Shown here one piece after another: positions 46,925 through 60,200 of a DNA stretch of 64,000 nt. Source of the stretch: Undaria pinnatifida. Its lineage: Eukaryota; Sar; Phaeophyceae; Laminariales; Alariaceae. The stretch is taken from the NCBI GenBank assembly GCA_012845835.1, contig JABAKD010000019.1, forward strand, positions 5,813,494 to 5,877,493, read 5' to 3'. The notes below the pieces were generated by a model. It did no database searches and was not told the DNA's origin. It worked only from the letters and a program-made list of their open reading frames with translations. A program made the position numbers and the translations under genes. How positions within the stretch are numbered: position 1 is the stretch's first letter; the number at the start of each line of letters is the position of its first letter.

Positions 46925-49900
46925 CTACCGTCCACCTCATAGTTTATCCTTAAAATATTGGGCGTCTGCATTAAGCACGCAGGTAGAATATTTTTCTCGC
47001 GTCCCCCTCCGATTCCTTTTCCCCCCCCTTCCCCCGCCGCCCCACCGCAAATCCCCCCACCCACCCACACTGACACCCTCCCCCTTCCCTGCCGCCCCAC
47101 CTAAAATCAAAATCCGCCAGAGTAATAAACACTGCCTGACAGGTGATATCACCTCTTTACCGCTCGAGCCATCCATGCGGTAGCTGCAATTCATTTATTA
47201 TATGGTCTTCAAGTTCGAATTAACATCCCTACCCCCGCCCTCTCCTTCCCTGCCACCCCCACCATCGCCTAGACCTAGCATCACGCGTACAGCAAGCTCC
47301 TATACATTTATGCGACCTAAAATGTTGGAACCCCCCCCCCCATTCCCCATCAAGATATATATATATATATGTATATGTAATAGTTGGCCTCCGACGCTGT
47401 AAAACATTATATGCACATTGGGGTTGGCGTTGATTGGCGACGACGCTGTAAAACATGCCCATCACTGCGTGAGCCAGACAACCAGGATACCGTTTTTTTT
47501 TTATTTTTTTTGGCGATCACCGTGATGGTTATCGAGTTAGATCATATTGTGCGGGGTGGAGAACCCTAACTCCACACAAAAGGGGAACAATCGCATCACG
47601 TAGTGTGAATATGGTAAAGTACCCACGAGGCAGTTACATAGTAATGAGTAATAGCCATTGCTGTCTCTGGAGTGGTCACACCAGAAAACAAAGTAACTCA
47701 TTGGCGCTGTCATCCACAAGCAACAAAGTAGGCACAAGGTGCCGAAGTCCGTCTTACGAGCGGTTCATGGAAGGATGCACTTCACCCTTCGTGCGACTCG
47801 CCCAACACCTCACGGCGCTTCGCGCTTGGTGCAAGCAATGCTTGCCTGGTTGGTGAAAACCCGGCGTGCTTCGTCGCGGCATGGTAGGGATGCGAGGGTC
47901 TATGGTCATACGGCTACGGCCATGCACAAACCGAGCACCCCCCCCCCCCTCCCCCCCTCCGCTTAAAACCCCACGTCTCTACCCATGGTTGTACGAGTTA
48001 CAGGATATCAGGACATACATGATAAAGTGATGCATTCCATAGCCGTCAGATTTTGTCTCCCTCAAAAACGTCTTTTTTTATAGTTTTCGTGCACAGATTG
48101 ATTAACATCACCCTGTTGACCCTGGTACAAGCTACACTGTAGTTCCAAGAGAGAGGAGCCTCCGACCTAAATCCTAAGGAGGACACCCACCCAGTGACAC
48201 CCCCGATCGGAGCAAGACGCACAGCTTGCAAAGGTGAGTTGCGACAAAATTTTCGATCTCATAGCTGGCATGTAGTTTTTTTTTTTAATTATATCCGCAA
48301 AAAGTTTACAATGAAAACGAAGGAGGTCAAAAGTCGATCTATATATCTGTAATCCCAAGCCACACGAGCATTCCTAGGGATTCCAACGAAAAAAATGCTG
48401 CAATTCAAATGCAAATTAAGCTATGTTTGTGGCGGCGTGATGGTGGTGTGTGTGAAATTTTCGATCGCTGAAACTTTCAAAACGATGTACCTGGTACTTT
48501 TATATCAAAAGCCAAGTGCCCTGCTCGATACTCTAGATCCTGACCGTTGGCATACTGGGCAATGTCCGGGCCGCGTCTCCTCTGTATCATCAGGTGTGTG
48601 TGTTTGAAGACTTTTCATTTGTCATTTTCAAGAAAGCGGTTGCGTTGACATATGATACCTGGCGGGACGTAGAGGAAAGGAACACCACTCAGCGATCATC
48701 CACTACACGCTAGGGCATGTTTTCGTGAGCACCACTAACACGGGCATCAGACGTGGGCGCGACATCTACAGGACCATAACATCTTCGACGACATGGAAAA
48801 TAAAGGGCGTATAATCGTATATAATCCAATGTAAAAAGGAAATACAGACAGATACGTTAAATTTGTGATAAACCACGCTACTAACCTATTAAAATACGTA
48901 GGGTATTTCGTACCTACCGTCTGCATGATCGCCTCGCGACCTGTGCCGAGCGAAGTAACATATGCCGAACGAAGTAGGAACATAATTTAGCGTGGACATA
49001 TCAAGGGTCCCCTTGAAATATTTAAGCCCGTGTGCGGATTTGCACTACTTCTCTCCCTCGTGTTCATTGGCGGTGGCATTGCATGACCACATCACCTTGC
49101 TTGCTGTATGTGCAATATGAATGGTGACCTCAGAGTCCCACATGGGCAAAGTTATCGATTGTGCTGGATGTATAAGGGTGAAATATCAATTTTGCGTCAA
49201 AATCACACACCTGTTGGATAATAGCTATAATATCTGGCACCCGTTTGCAGTCGTAATAATGGTGTATGAACCCTCCGTTCCCCGCCGCGTCATATAATTT
49301 TCCTCCCTTCCATTTCATAGTTTATCTTCGAAATAGTGGGCATCTGCACGTGACACGCAGGTAGAATATTGTGCTATCGTCCACCTCCGTCCCCCGCCAC
49401 CATCACCATCACCACACATACGCACCCCTCCCCCCCCCTCTCTCGCCGCCTCACCTACAATCAAACCTGCTAGAGTAATGAACACTACCAGGCAAGCGAT
49501 ATCACCTCATTATGTTAAGATATAGTCTACTACGAACGGCCTGCAATTATCCGAATTGAGATAATTTGTATGGGTTTCGTACGATAAGGTTGGTGTTTTA
49601 TATTCGGGATAGTCAGGAAATAGATCGGAGGCACGTGCCCCGGATCTCAGAAGCCATCCGGGGCTCTGGTGGAATCGAATAAAGCTACGTCTCTGCGAAG
49701 GCTAAGAAAGTGAGTCCTCTCCGAGGACCTGATCAATTGGCAGACCTGCAGGGAACACTCTGTGTCCCCACCCTATAGTCTACTCTTACAATTACGTATC
49801 TAGCCAGCCATGTCCTAGCTCCAACTCATTTAATCCCCCCGCGCGCCCCCCTCCTTCCCCACCACCCGCATCATCGTCTAGATCTAGCACGTGTAGCAAG

Positions 49901-50745
49901 TTCCCACCGTGTATACATTTATGCGACCTAAAGCGGTTGGAACCCCCCCCCCCCCCCCCCCCCTTCGTTTTATTCTCTCCCGCTGCCCCATAAAATATCA
50001 AAATCTGCCAGAGTAATAAACACTACCAGACAGGTGATATCGCCCCATTACCTTGCCAACCATCCATACCCTAGCTTCAATTACCCCCCTCCCCCCTCGC
50101 CCCCTCCTTCCCCGCCACATGCACCATCGCCTAGACCTAGCACCACGCGTATAGTAAGTTCCTACAAGGTATACATATATGCGACCTAAAGCGGTTGGAG
50201 ATCCCCCCCCCCCCCCCCACCCCTTCAAACACTCCGCCCTCTCCTCACCGGTTGTACGACTTGCAGGATATAGATGGTAAACTGATGCATTCCTTCCACA
50301 ACCGCCATATTTGTCCCCGTAAAACGTGTATAGTTTCCGCGCACAGATTGAGTTGCCCCCCCCCCCCCCCTCCACTCCTCTTGTTTCGCCCCCGGCCCCC
50401 GGGTTTTGTTCTTTTTTCTTAAAACTCCGCCCTCCCCTCACCGGTTATACCACTTACAGGATATGCTTGATAAACTGATGCATTTCCTTTCACAGCTGTC
50501 AGATTTTGTCCCCCTCAAAAACGGGTTTTATAGTTTCCGCGCACAGATTGATTAACATCACCCTGTTGACCCTGGTACAAGCTACACTGTAGTTCCAAGG
50601 GGAGTCGCCGACCTATATCCTTAATGAGGACACACACCCAGTAATACGCGCGATCGGAGTATCACACACAGCTTGCAAAGACGAGTTTCGACAAAATCTT
50701 CGATCTCACGATCTCACCGCTGAAGTGTACTTTAATTTTAATGAT
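46925..50745. repeat. Cluster of related repeat modules
   Basis: Modules recur in different combinations. Module 1: TAGTTTATC, then CACGCAGGTAGAATATT, then AGAGTAATRAACACTRCC, near 46935-47150, 49315-49500 and 50000-50040. Module 2: CGCCTAGACCTAGCA, then TATGCGACCTAAA, then a C run, near 47200-47345, 49800-49960 and 50040-50215. Module 3: TTGATTAACATCACCCTGTT, then CACACAGCTTGCAAAG, near 48000-48310 and 50440-50745, with a fragment at 61590-61735. No coding content recognised. Confidence 0.75.
47572..47941 (-). repeat. ~350-bp element, copy C
   Basis: Reverse-orientation copy whose start abuts a C run at 47940 (a G tract on the element strand). Fragments of just this G-tract end occur at about 33755-33855 and 63700-63800. 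Confidence 0.85.
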
Positions 50746-53700
50746 ATGTATCCCAAGCCACATGATGGTCGCGTATTGTGCGCGGACAAACGAACGAATG
50801 CATGCAGCGTTTTTAGGGATTATGCGATTCAAAAGTGCAAATAGCGGCAAAAAGAGCGCGAAAATATCGACAAAACACTTGGAATTAGTGTGGGATCTTT
50901 TTTCCAGTAGTGACAGGGATAAGAGCGGTCAATTCGGCTTTTTTTGCCAAGGCTTGTGCTCCTTGTACTTTTACAGCCAACATGGTGTCCAATCGGAGAT
51001 AAGAGCGACCACGGAGGTTCTGGTTCGATGTTATGGTATCCCCTCTACCCCGTTGGGGCGTTACGATTTATGGTCACTTGTCTCCTAGCTGTGGCAGGCG
51101 TTATAGTCATCGCCTGCCTGAACGAACGGCCCCACCCCCCCTTCCTGCCCGAAGGTATCCGGCGGACAGCAAACAACTACCAGGTACTTTAATATCAGAG
51201 ATGTAGCACCCAAGCAACCCTGCTGTGTGAGTGACCATTACAACGCCCGATGAGCGGTACGTAATTAGACTAGTCTACATAAATAGCACTACCTTGCTCC
51301 GAGAGGCTCTTGAACAGGGTATCCCACTGGCATAGATTAGTAACTGTAACTCTTTTGGTACTTCTGAGGTACAAAACGTTGAAAAAAACTGACGATTACC
51401 GATTACGGTACCGGCCACAAGAAGCACAGCCCGGTCTGCTGAGAGTATGGATGGGGGTGTGTGTACGAATTGCAGGGTAAGGAGTTGCGCAACCACTCGT
51501 GCAGCATGGCGAGATGCTCGTATTGCCACACGCCCTTCCCAGGTTGTTGGTAACTCCGCGCTGTTCAACTTCTTGTCCTTTTATTGAATAGTCTAATAGG
51601 TCAGTTCTTGACGCTCCTACGATAGCTTTGGGGACTCTAGACGCTTCATCAGAGGGCAGATTTTTTTTTGGACAAAATGAGGATCGCGTCATCGATCACA
51701 CGAAGCAGGCCGGGGGCACCCAGGGTGGTAGCTAGGGCGTGTGTCCGAAGCAACAGAAGGAGATGTACGGCATACACGCAGCATGGTGATACTTGCGCTG
51801 CTGCGTGCTCTTCTTAGACGCTTGATGATGTCGTCCCCGCCGCTTTTGAAGTCTCTCTGCCTGAGCCCTATACCTTACCCCCATAATAACGCTTTGTCTG
51901 ATCCTCCTACAAGCAGTAGTATAGTCTAGTGAATATGATACGATTCCACCGCACCTACCTGGCGATCTAGCCCCCCAGCCTAGCCCCCTGCGCTATGATA
52001 ATAGCTTAGGCCTCCACGGGTAAGGCGCTCAAGTAGTATGCAGTATCACGTGTCGCGTAGGAGGGGCCGCAGCACAAAGCGGCGGAGGGGGGCTTTGCCG
52101 TTGTTTCGAACGCCGAAAAATATGTGATCCAAGAAGCTCAAAAATAGATCTCAAAAGACAGGATGAAACGCCTGAACATCTGAACCGTCAAAAACTTTTT
52201 TCCGTTTTTTTTTTTTTTTTTCTCGCTTTTCTGCAAAAAGTTTCCAACTCTATTCCCAAGTACAGCAGCACTCTGTCCGGAAAATACTTCTGCACTATTG
52301 CACATGCCTTTTATCCTCACACCACATTGCGTATTGCGTACCCGTACCCACGTAGCAGGTAGCTCTATAAATAGTAGTGCACAGAATGAGCTGGTACACC
52401 CCTTCCTTGCACGGTCCTCCTGCTGCTGCTGCTGGACCTATCGTGGTAGTAGTTGATATGTGCCCCTTATCTTGTTTTTTTTTGTCTGAACACGTCAGCC
52501 GTGAGTTCGGTAAATTTAGGGTCGATACTCGCGCAAGCTGCGTGATACACCTAATAATAATCTTGTGACTGCAATGGAGCAGTTTAATTAACACACGATA
52601 AATATGGATGAAAATATGCGGTCGAAGTAAGTGTGGCTCTACTTTTTTTTCCTTTCTCGGAATCATCCCGACTCTCTTTTTTTTTTTTTCTTTTTCATCC
52701 TCCGGCGGCTGCGGCAAAATAAAGCTTCAGCTCACCACACTTCCACGTATTTTCATACGCGTCGTGTGTCGATTTAACTCAATTGCCTTCGCAACCCATC
52801 GCTAGCTGGCGTGTCCTTACCCCGGCAGCGCGAGCTGCCGTTGTATACGGATGCGTGAGTATGTCGACCCGGCCTGTCCCCTCCTGAGGGTCAGGTTCGG
52901 AGGAGATAGCCACCCGGAACGGCATCTTTCCGGACTACCACTATTGACGTAGGCAGCACACGTAAGTAATAAAATCATCATGAGTAAAACTCAAACATAC
53001 TACTAAGTACTACGAGTACCTGGTACTGTAACAGTAGTAGTAGCAGCAGTAGTACCGGAAAAATAAATAATGTAGCAGTGCTGTGTTATTTACGTGCTTT
53101 TGGCACACTCTAAAGGCGTGCCCATACTTCGACCGTGTGATACCTTGCTGTGAGATGATAGCTGATAGAGTGTCTATCACACTGCCAAGCATACTTCGAA
53201 GTAGCATGATAGCAGCGGAAGCAATTTCAATTTTACCCCAGGTCCTCCTCAACGGAAAGTTAAAAAAAGGATGTCCGGTTCGCAAAACGATAATATTTGT
53301 GCTCAAGCAAGCATGTACGTGTCGCTCAACGTTCAAAATGCAATACAACTCTGCACCAGGTAGTCGTCATGGAACATCCTGGACACCTCCCCAGGTTTCA
53401 GAGGTGGATTGTTGCGTTTTCTCGTTTCGTGGTTGCAAACCAACTTAATAAAAACGTTGGCGATATTAATCGCAGTAATTGGGACAGTCAGACGTATTGG
53501 GAACTGGTCTCCTGACGACCACAGACGGGCGGATACGTTTCGATTTTCCACGACAGAGACGCTACTATAAACAGAAGGTAAAACCAGGGAGTTTTTGATT
53601 CTGCCGTATAACATCACATAAAGCGGTCAGTCGATTCGCAGCTTCTCTCGGGGATCAACCAGCACAATTAATAGTGTCCCTTCAGTTGCCACGTACGTGT

Positions 53701-54430
53701 ATAATCATAGCCCCGGTGCTACAGCGATGCTGGCCCTGAGCTGCTCATCCATGTCGTCAGAACACAAATCAAAGCAGTTGTCAGATTTTTCCGATTTCAG
53801 GCAAGCTTTTATGTTAAAAGAAAAGTGCTGTCATCGTACGAATAAAACACTCTGTACTGGAATAACCTGAACACTCATTAATCGAATGAAACAATCCCAG
53901 ACAAAGCATCGATCCTAGGCAGCAAAGCATCGATCCTAGGCAGCAAAGCACCGATCCAAGCCAAAGAGCCCAGCAAGTAAACACCAACCGCACACCAACC
54001 ACAAACAACTAACATCAGCAAGAAGCACATCCCTGTACACAACAGACCCAAGGCGGCAGCCCCTCACACCACACCCTACAGGCACATGTCACCCTTTTGG
54101 AAACTGCATCACCAACAGCAGTACACCAGCAGGCCACAGCGAGGGCCTATCTTCTTTGACACAGTTTGCGAACGCAACATACGGAATCATCATTACGTGT
54201 TCATCTCCTCCTGGGGTGGTTCAAATAAATTACGTCCTCTACAGGAAGCCCTACTAAACAAACCACTAAATGATCCTTTTGAGAGTAAAGGTGGTCCGAC
54301 AACCGCCAATAGGCCGACCGACCAGTCGGAACCAAACGACCGAGGCGACAAAATTGTAGTTCTTAAAAAAAATCCTAAAAAAAAGAACGCCATCAATAAC
54401 TCGTGGTGACCCCCGACCTAGCGATTACCG
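50746..54430. other. No recognised gene
   Basis: Open frames are short and match nothing known. T-rich homopolymers lie at 52200-52225 and 52670-52690. A 50-base match (TTTAGGGTCGATACTC, then GCGTRATACA) links 52500-52550 with 25470-25520. Confidence 0.45.
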
Positions 54431-55620
54431 CTCAGTTCTGACGAACTTTCAAAACGCAGACAACAAAACAAAAGAGGCGACACCCGAACAAAATGTTCCC
54501 GTTCGGTTCTCCTGAAAAATCTGAAACATCAACATCCATTTGCGGTGAGATCCGACCAAATGCTCCCGCTCGGTTCTCCCGCAATTCTGAAACGCTAACA
54601 ACAACGACCACAACGCCGTGACATCGGACGAAGAGAGTGTGCGCACACTTGTCTGAAACGCCGACAACAAATGTTCCCACTTGGTTTTCTCGAATATTTG
54701 AAACGCCGACGACAACGACCACAACGAGGGGCATCCCACGAATAGAGTGTGTACGCACTTATGATCGGTTCTCTCCCATAAAGCTGCAACGTCAGCAACC
54801 AAAGAACACGGCAATGCCTAACGAAAGTGTTCCTGCTCGGTTCTCCCAAAATTCTGAAGCGCCTACAACAAATAATTGCAGCGTCATACTCGACAAAAAT
54901 CGCCAAAAATGTTCCGCCTCGGTTCTCCTGCAAATATGAAACGCCCACTCCAACAACGGCCATATCGCAGCGACCGCCGACGAAGAAAGTGTGTATACCT
55001 CTAAGCTCGGTTCTCCCCTGCAAAGCCGAAACGTCAACAACCAAAAATGGGGCGGTAACCAACGAAAACAAAGTTTCTGCTCGGTTATCCAAAAAATCTG
55101 AAGCGCCAACAACAAATAATTGCGGCGCGACACCCGACAAAAACATCCCGCTCGGTTCTCCCGCAAAATATGAAACGCCAACAACAATGAGCATATCGCA
55201 GCGACGTCCGACGGAGTGTACACATTTACGATCACTTCTCCGCAAAGCTGAAGCGTCAACAATAAACGAATGCGGCGATACCCCACGACACTGTTCCTGC
55301 TCGATTCTCCCTAAAATCTGAAACGTCAACACAAAATAATTGCGGCGAAACTCCACCCAAATGTCCCCGCTCGGTCCTTCTGCACATAAGAAACGCCAAC
55401 TACAACAACGACCATATCGCAGCGACATCCGACAAAAAAAGTGTGTACATAGTTACGCTCCGTTATCTTGCAAATCTCAAACATCTACAACAAGAAGTGG
55501 AAGCGACACCAGGGCAAAACGTTCCTGACCGGTTCTCCCACAAAATCTGAAACGCCAACAACAAGACCACATCGTGGCGTCTCGGCGACACACGACGAAG
55601 AACGATTACCGGCACGTTTT
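54430..55620. repeat. Higher-order tandem array, ~78-bp subunits in ~235-bp triads
   Basis: CGGTTCTCC...CTGAAACGCCAACAAC-type subunits start near 54513, 54571, 54682, 54765, 54839, 54921, 55005, 55083, 55153, 55236, 55302 and 55371. The AAGCTGCAACGTC-type variant recurs near 54765, 55005 and 55236, so three subunits form a larger unit of about 235 bases. Long frames on both strands follow from the repeat and contain no known domain. Confidence 0.85.
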
Positions 55621-55995
55621 ATACTAACCTACCTATTACACCAAACCAAGCGTGCGTCATGGCGAGGTAATCTTGCCTCGGATCCACCACGGGCTCCATA
55701 AATGCGCTGGCTCTAAGCTCGTCGCATCGGGAAAACAACAAAGACCACCAGGAAAAGACAAATTGAAAACAAAAAACTAGAAGGCGTAGACGTTCACAAG
55801 TCACAAGAACAGCAAACGTAAACAGAACCCGCCAAGCTACGTGTATGAGCAAGAATAGGAACAGATAGGTGTACGTGTCGCAAACCAGGAGTTGGGGCCA
55901 TGGTACAGCGGTTGGCGACCCGCACTGACAGGGTCACGGTACGGCGTGTGGCAATCGGCACTGAAAATACCGCGCACAGCAGCTGTACATTTACG

Positions 55996-56150
55996 TCCCA
56001 TCCCATCCCATCCCATCCCATCTCATCCCATTCCATTCCATCCCATCCCGTTCCGTCCCATCCCATTTCATCCCAAATCATTCCATCCCATCTCATTCCA
56101 TTCCATCCCATCCCATTCCTTGCAATCCCGCTCCATCCATTCCAAATCCT
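55996..56150 (+). repeat. TCCCA/TTCCA pentanucleotide array
   Basis: About 150 bases of CATCC, CATTC and similar five-base units. False Pro/His/Ser frames result. Confidence 0.95.
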
Positions 56151-56699
56151 GTCCCGACCCGTCCCTTGCCATCCAACACACCCAAAACGTCCACAACACT
56201 CCAACACTCGCCAGGCACCTCACCACGGTCCCACACAACTCGCGAGAAATCCACACCACAATCCACCCCCCGCAATAATTCCACAACACGATCCCAACAC
56301 ACTCGCGAAAAACCACACCACGATCCAACACTCGCAAAACAAAAAGCACGTCAACACGCACCGACACTCGACATAGATGAAAAAATACCACAACAACACG
56401 TTCCAACACCCGCAACAGACACAAACGACACAACCTCCCCCCCTGCCGCGTGCCCCGCCATCCCTCTAGAGCGTCGCGAACAAGCGCCCTCGACAAGTAT
56501 CCGATGCCTCTAATAACCACGACGCAAGAAATGCTAAAACCCCTCGAAAAGAAAACGCCTCCTCTCCGCTTCGCCCCCCAAGTCCGTGAATGTAACCGTA
56601 TTACTTTGTACTAGTCTTTCCGCAATCAAGACATTTTTGGCTAGCTCTCGCGTTACCACTCGACAGGCTTCAGGGCGGACGAGCTAATGAGAGAATATC

Positions 56700-57215
56700 A
56701 TTATCACCAGCCGCATTCCCCAGCGGAAACTAACGCAAAACGCCCCCCTTCCCCCGAGCAACAAGGGTGTAACTGAACTCCCCAGTGGAGGCTAACCAAA
56801 ACTAGCGCCCCTCCAAAAAAATAACGCCAATGCTGACCAAATTGACAGTGGGTTGGGTTCTGCCAGGCATGAATCACCCCCCCCTTCCTCTCACCGAGCA
56901 ACGGATGTAACCGAACTCTCCAGCGAAAGCCAACCAAAACTCGCGGCCCCTCACAAAACTTACGCCAACCATAACCAAGAGCTAGCGGGTTGGTTCTGCC
57001 AGGGCACCAATCAAATCGAACCAAAAATTCAGCTAGACAACCAAATCAAGCTGACCAACCCGGCCAGCTAGCCAACGAAAAAAAGCCAACGAACCAACCC
57101 GACCAGTCAATGAAATCAAACTAACCTACCCGGCCAGCCAATCAAATCACACTAACCAACCCCACAAGCCAATCAAATCAAACCAACCAATCCCGCGAGC
57201 CAGTCAGTCTTTCAT
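56700..57215 (+). repeat. Minisatellites flanking the HDAC 3' end
   Basis: Two copies of a roughly 125-bp unit (CCCAGTGGAGGCTAACCAAAA-like, then GGTTCTGCCAGG) are followed by about five copies of a 40-bp unit with CCAATCAAATC and ACCAACCC. They end at the proposed HDAC stop codon. Confidence 0.75.
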
Positions 57216-57217
57216 TT

Positions 57218-60200
57218 TTACCATGAATCTCCGGAGTCGCTGAATGCCCGAAACCCTGACCTACAGCGAGCCTCCCGAGCACGCTTAACTTTGCGTCCCG
57301 CTTGCGCGGCAAAATCGCACAGTCTGAGGGCAGAACAGGAGAGGAGAGGAGAGGGCATGACAGGACAGGACGGAAAGGGTCACGACAGGACAGGACAAAA
57401 CAGGACAGCGAGTCGCAACGACTCGATCACACTGCCGTAGGTGGGGTGAAAACAAGAAGGCGGTGCGTACAAGGCGGGGAGGGGGGGAGCGTATGACAAG
57501 CGTTCTGTCGGAAGAGCTGTCGACCCCCCCCCCACACACACACCCGCCGTTCAGCGAACCACCCAAACGCCAACAACCCGATCCGGGAAAAAAGAAGCGG
57601 TCACCCCCCTGCCTTCACAACCCCTCACTTTATACCCCCGTTCGATCTCTTCATCTGTCTCTTCCTACTCTTGCCATGCTTATCAACTTCTCTAACCCCC
57701 CCCTATATGACGATTACACCCTCCATATATGACTCCCAACTTCTCTACCCCCCCCCCAATGCCCCATGCATGACTCTCACCCCCCCCCCCCCCCCCTCCC
57801 CCCTCATTCCCCAACCCCCCCACCGCCATGCATGCCTCCCAAACCTCTCTACCCACCCCCTCTTTCTCCCACCCTCTCCGGCTATCCTTCCCACCTGCGA
57901 AGAAATTCGTCGTCGTTGTTGTCTGGAAGCGTTTTCTTCTTTGTCGCCATGCGGAAGTCTGGGCCGTATAGCGGGAAGTAAGCATGTTCAGGCACCGACG
58001 CCTGCAGAGCAGCGACGGCGTCGGGTCCCACGGCAGCTGCGGTTAGCGCGGTCCACAGCCGCGCCGAGTCGCTGTGGCATCAGTAGCAGTAGATGCAGAG
58101 GCATAAGTAGTGGTATTAGCGGTGGCATAAGCAGAAGTACAAGCAGTAGCAGCAGGAGTAGTAGTAGAACAAAGGTATAAGCAATAGAATAAGCAGTAGC
58201 ACCAGTATAAGCGGTAGTAGGAGCAGCAGTAGTAGTACTAGTAGCTGTAGCAGAAGTAGCAGAAGTAGCAGCAGTAGTGTGAGCCATAGTATGAGCCGTA
58301 GTGTGCGTACGAGTATGAGGGGTCGTGGTAGTAGTGGTAGTAGTAGCAGCAGTAGAAATGGTGTAAGCAGCACCAGCAAAGACTAGCAGCGGTAGCAGCA
58401 GCAGAACCAGTGTAGGCAGCAGCACAGCAGCAGAAATACAGCAGCGCATGCACAAGCATAGCACCAACAGCAACACGGAAGCAGTCGTAGCACAGCAGTG
58501 GCAGCAGTAGCACCGAAGCAGCACCCTGCAGCACCAGCACCACAGCACCACAACAGCAAAACAGCAGAAACACCCAAAACGAACACCTAAACAACCCCGA
58601 AAAGCACCCGAAACAAACGGGCCCCGCCCTAACCACGCAAGAAAACAAAATCAAAACTCACGTGGGGCAATAGCCGCCCCCTCCCAACAGCAGAAGCGGG
58701 ATGTCAAGAGCCACCACCTGCTCCACGCATGAGCGAACGCCGCCAGACGTAAGGTTGAACGGCCCTAGAGGGTCAGCGGAGAGGGTATCAGCCCCGCACA
58801 AAAGCACCACCGCCTGCGGTTGGAAGCCCTCCGTAATGGACGCGAGGGCGCTCGTGAACACACGGAGGAAGGACTCGTCTCCGCACCCTGTTTTTTCCGT
58901 GCCGGCAAAGCCGAAAAGGGGGCGGGAGTGGAGGGGCCGGATTGGGGTTGGGGTTTGGGTTGGAGGGGGAGGGGGTTGGGGGCTGAGGGGTGTTGAGAAC
59001 GAGGGCTGGGAGTTGGGGAGAGGTGCGGGGGGGGGGGGGGGAGTGATGCCGTGGGTATCACACACCAGTACGTATTTTTAGTCATTGCCGTTGTCGTGAT
59101 CATTACATTTGTTTGGGTTGACAGGGCTATCTAACCGAGAAAAACTACGCACCCAATCTCGTTGGAACAGCATTCGTATTTTTACGATACTTGCTCGCGG
59201 TAGACCCATAATAGGCCATGGGTTTGCCCATCGAGTGAAGCATGCATTATGCTCAGTCAGGTTTTCGGAGGAGAGGTGCATATTTCAAGAGAGTTCCTGA
59301 AGTGACGAATCTCATAGCAATGAGGTGAAGCACCTCCACCGTAGCGTGCGTCTTCCCCCTTACACAAACCCATTTCCAACTCCTAAAAATATCCCAGTCT
59401 AACTCCAAGTGTTATATTCCCGACAATGTCGGGACTGCGGCGCTAAAAGGGTAAAAAAACGCACCTGCTTTCAGCGGAATGTTCAAGTTGAAGCCCTGTC
59501 CCTTCCCCGCCCCGGTCTCCGAGCATTGCCCGGTCCCGGGGAAAAAACCCTTCGCCAGGTGGTGAAAACTCATCGTCATAACCTGCGGATGTCGCCCAAT
59601 CGGGAAAGAGGGGGGGAGGGGGGAGTGCTAAAGAAACAAAGAACGCCTTCGCTAGGTGGTCGAAACCCATCGTCGTAACCCGTGGATGTCGCCAAAACCA
59701 GAAAAAAAGGGGAAATACTGAGGAGGGAGGGGAGGAGCAAATTTAACCAATGGAATGCACGAAAAGTCACTTTGTCTAAACGTAAACAATAAATCAATCA
59801 TACTCAGCGAAGACATCAATGAACTTCCCCATCAGGAGGGTACGATAACGATGACACGTACTAACAGACGCTTAGAAATATAAAACCTTTTCCTACACCA
59901 GGCTCACATACTATAGCAGCAACGAGCACGGGGGTGAAACAATCGTATAATTTCCACATGCGAGGGAGGGAGACGGCACCCGCTCAATCGCCTCACCTTG
60001 TCTGACATGTAAAACGCCTCCTGAACTCCATCCCCGTGATGGACATCTGCAAAGCAAAAACGAAAAGAAAATTCGAGGGTTCGAGGCAGCGATAAACACA
60101 TTATTTGACAATTCTAACCATTTTCCCCCCCAGTGATATATATCATCAGGGGGCACTTCGACCGGTTTTTTGTGTGGGTCAGACTATAGGGTTAGGGTTA

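Noticed and set aside
54595-55428. 277-codon minus-strand frame and overlapping plus-strand frames
   Set aside because: They follow from the ~78-bp tandem repeat, whose period keeps several frames open. No domain or codon signal.
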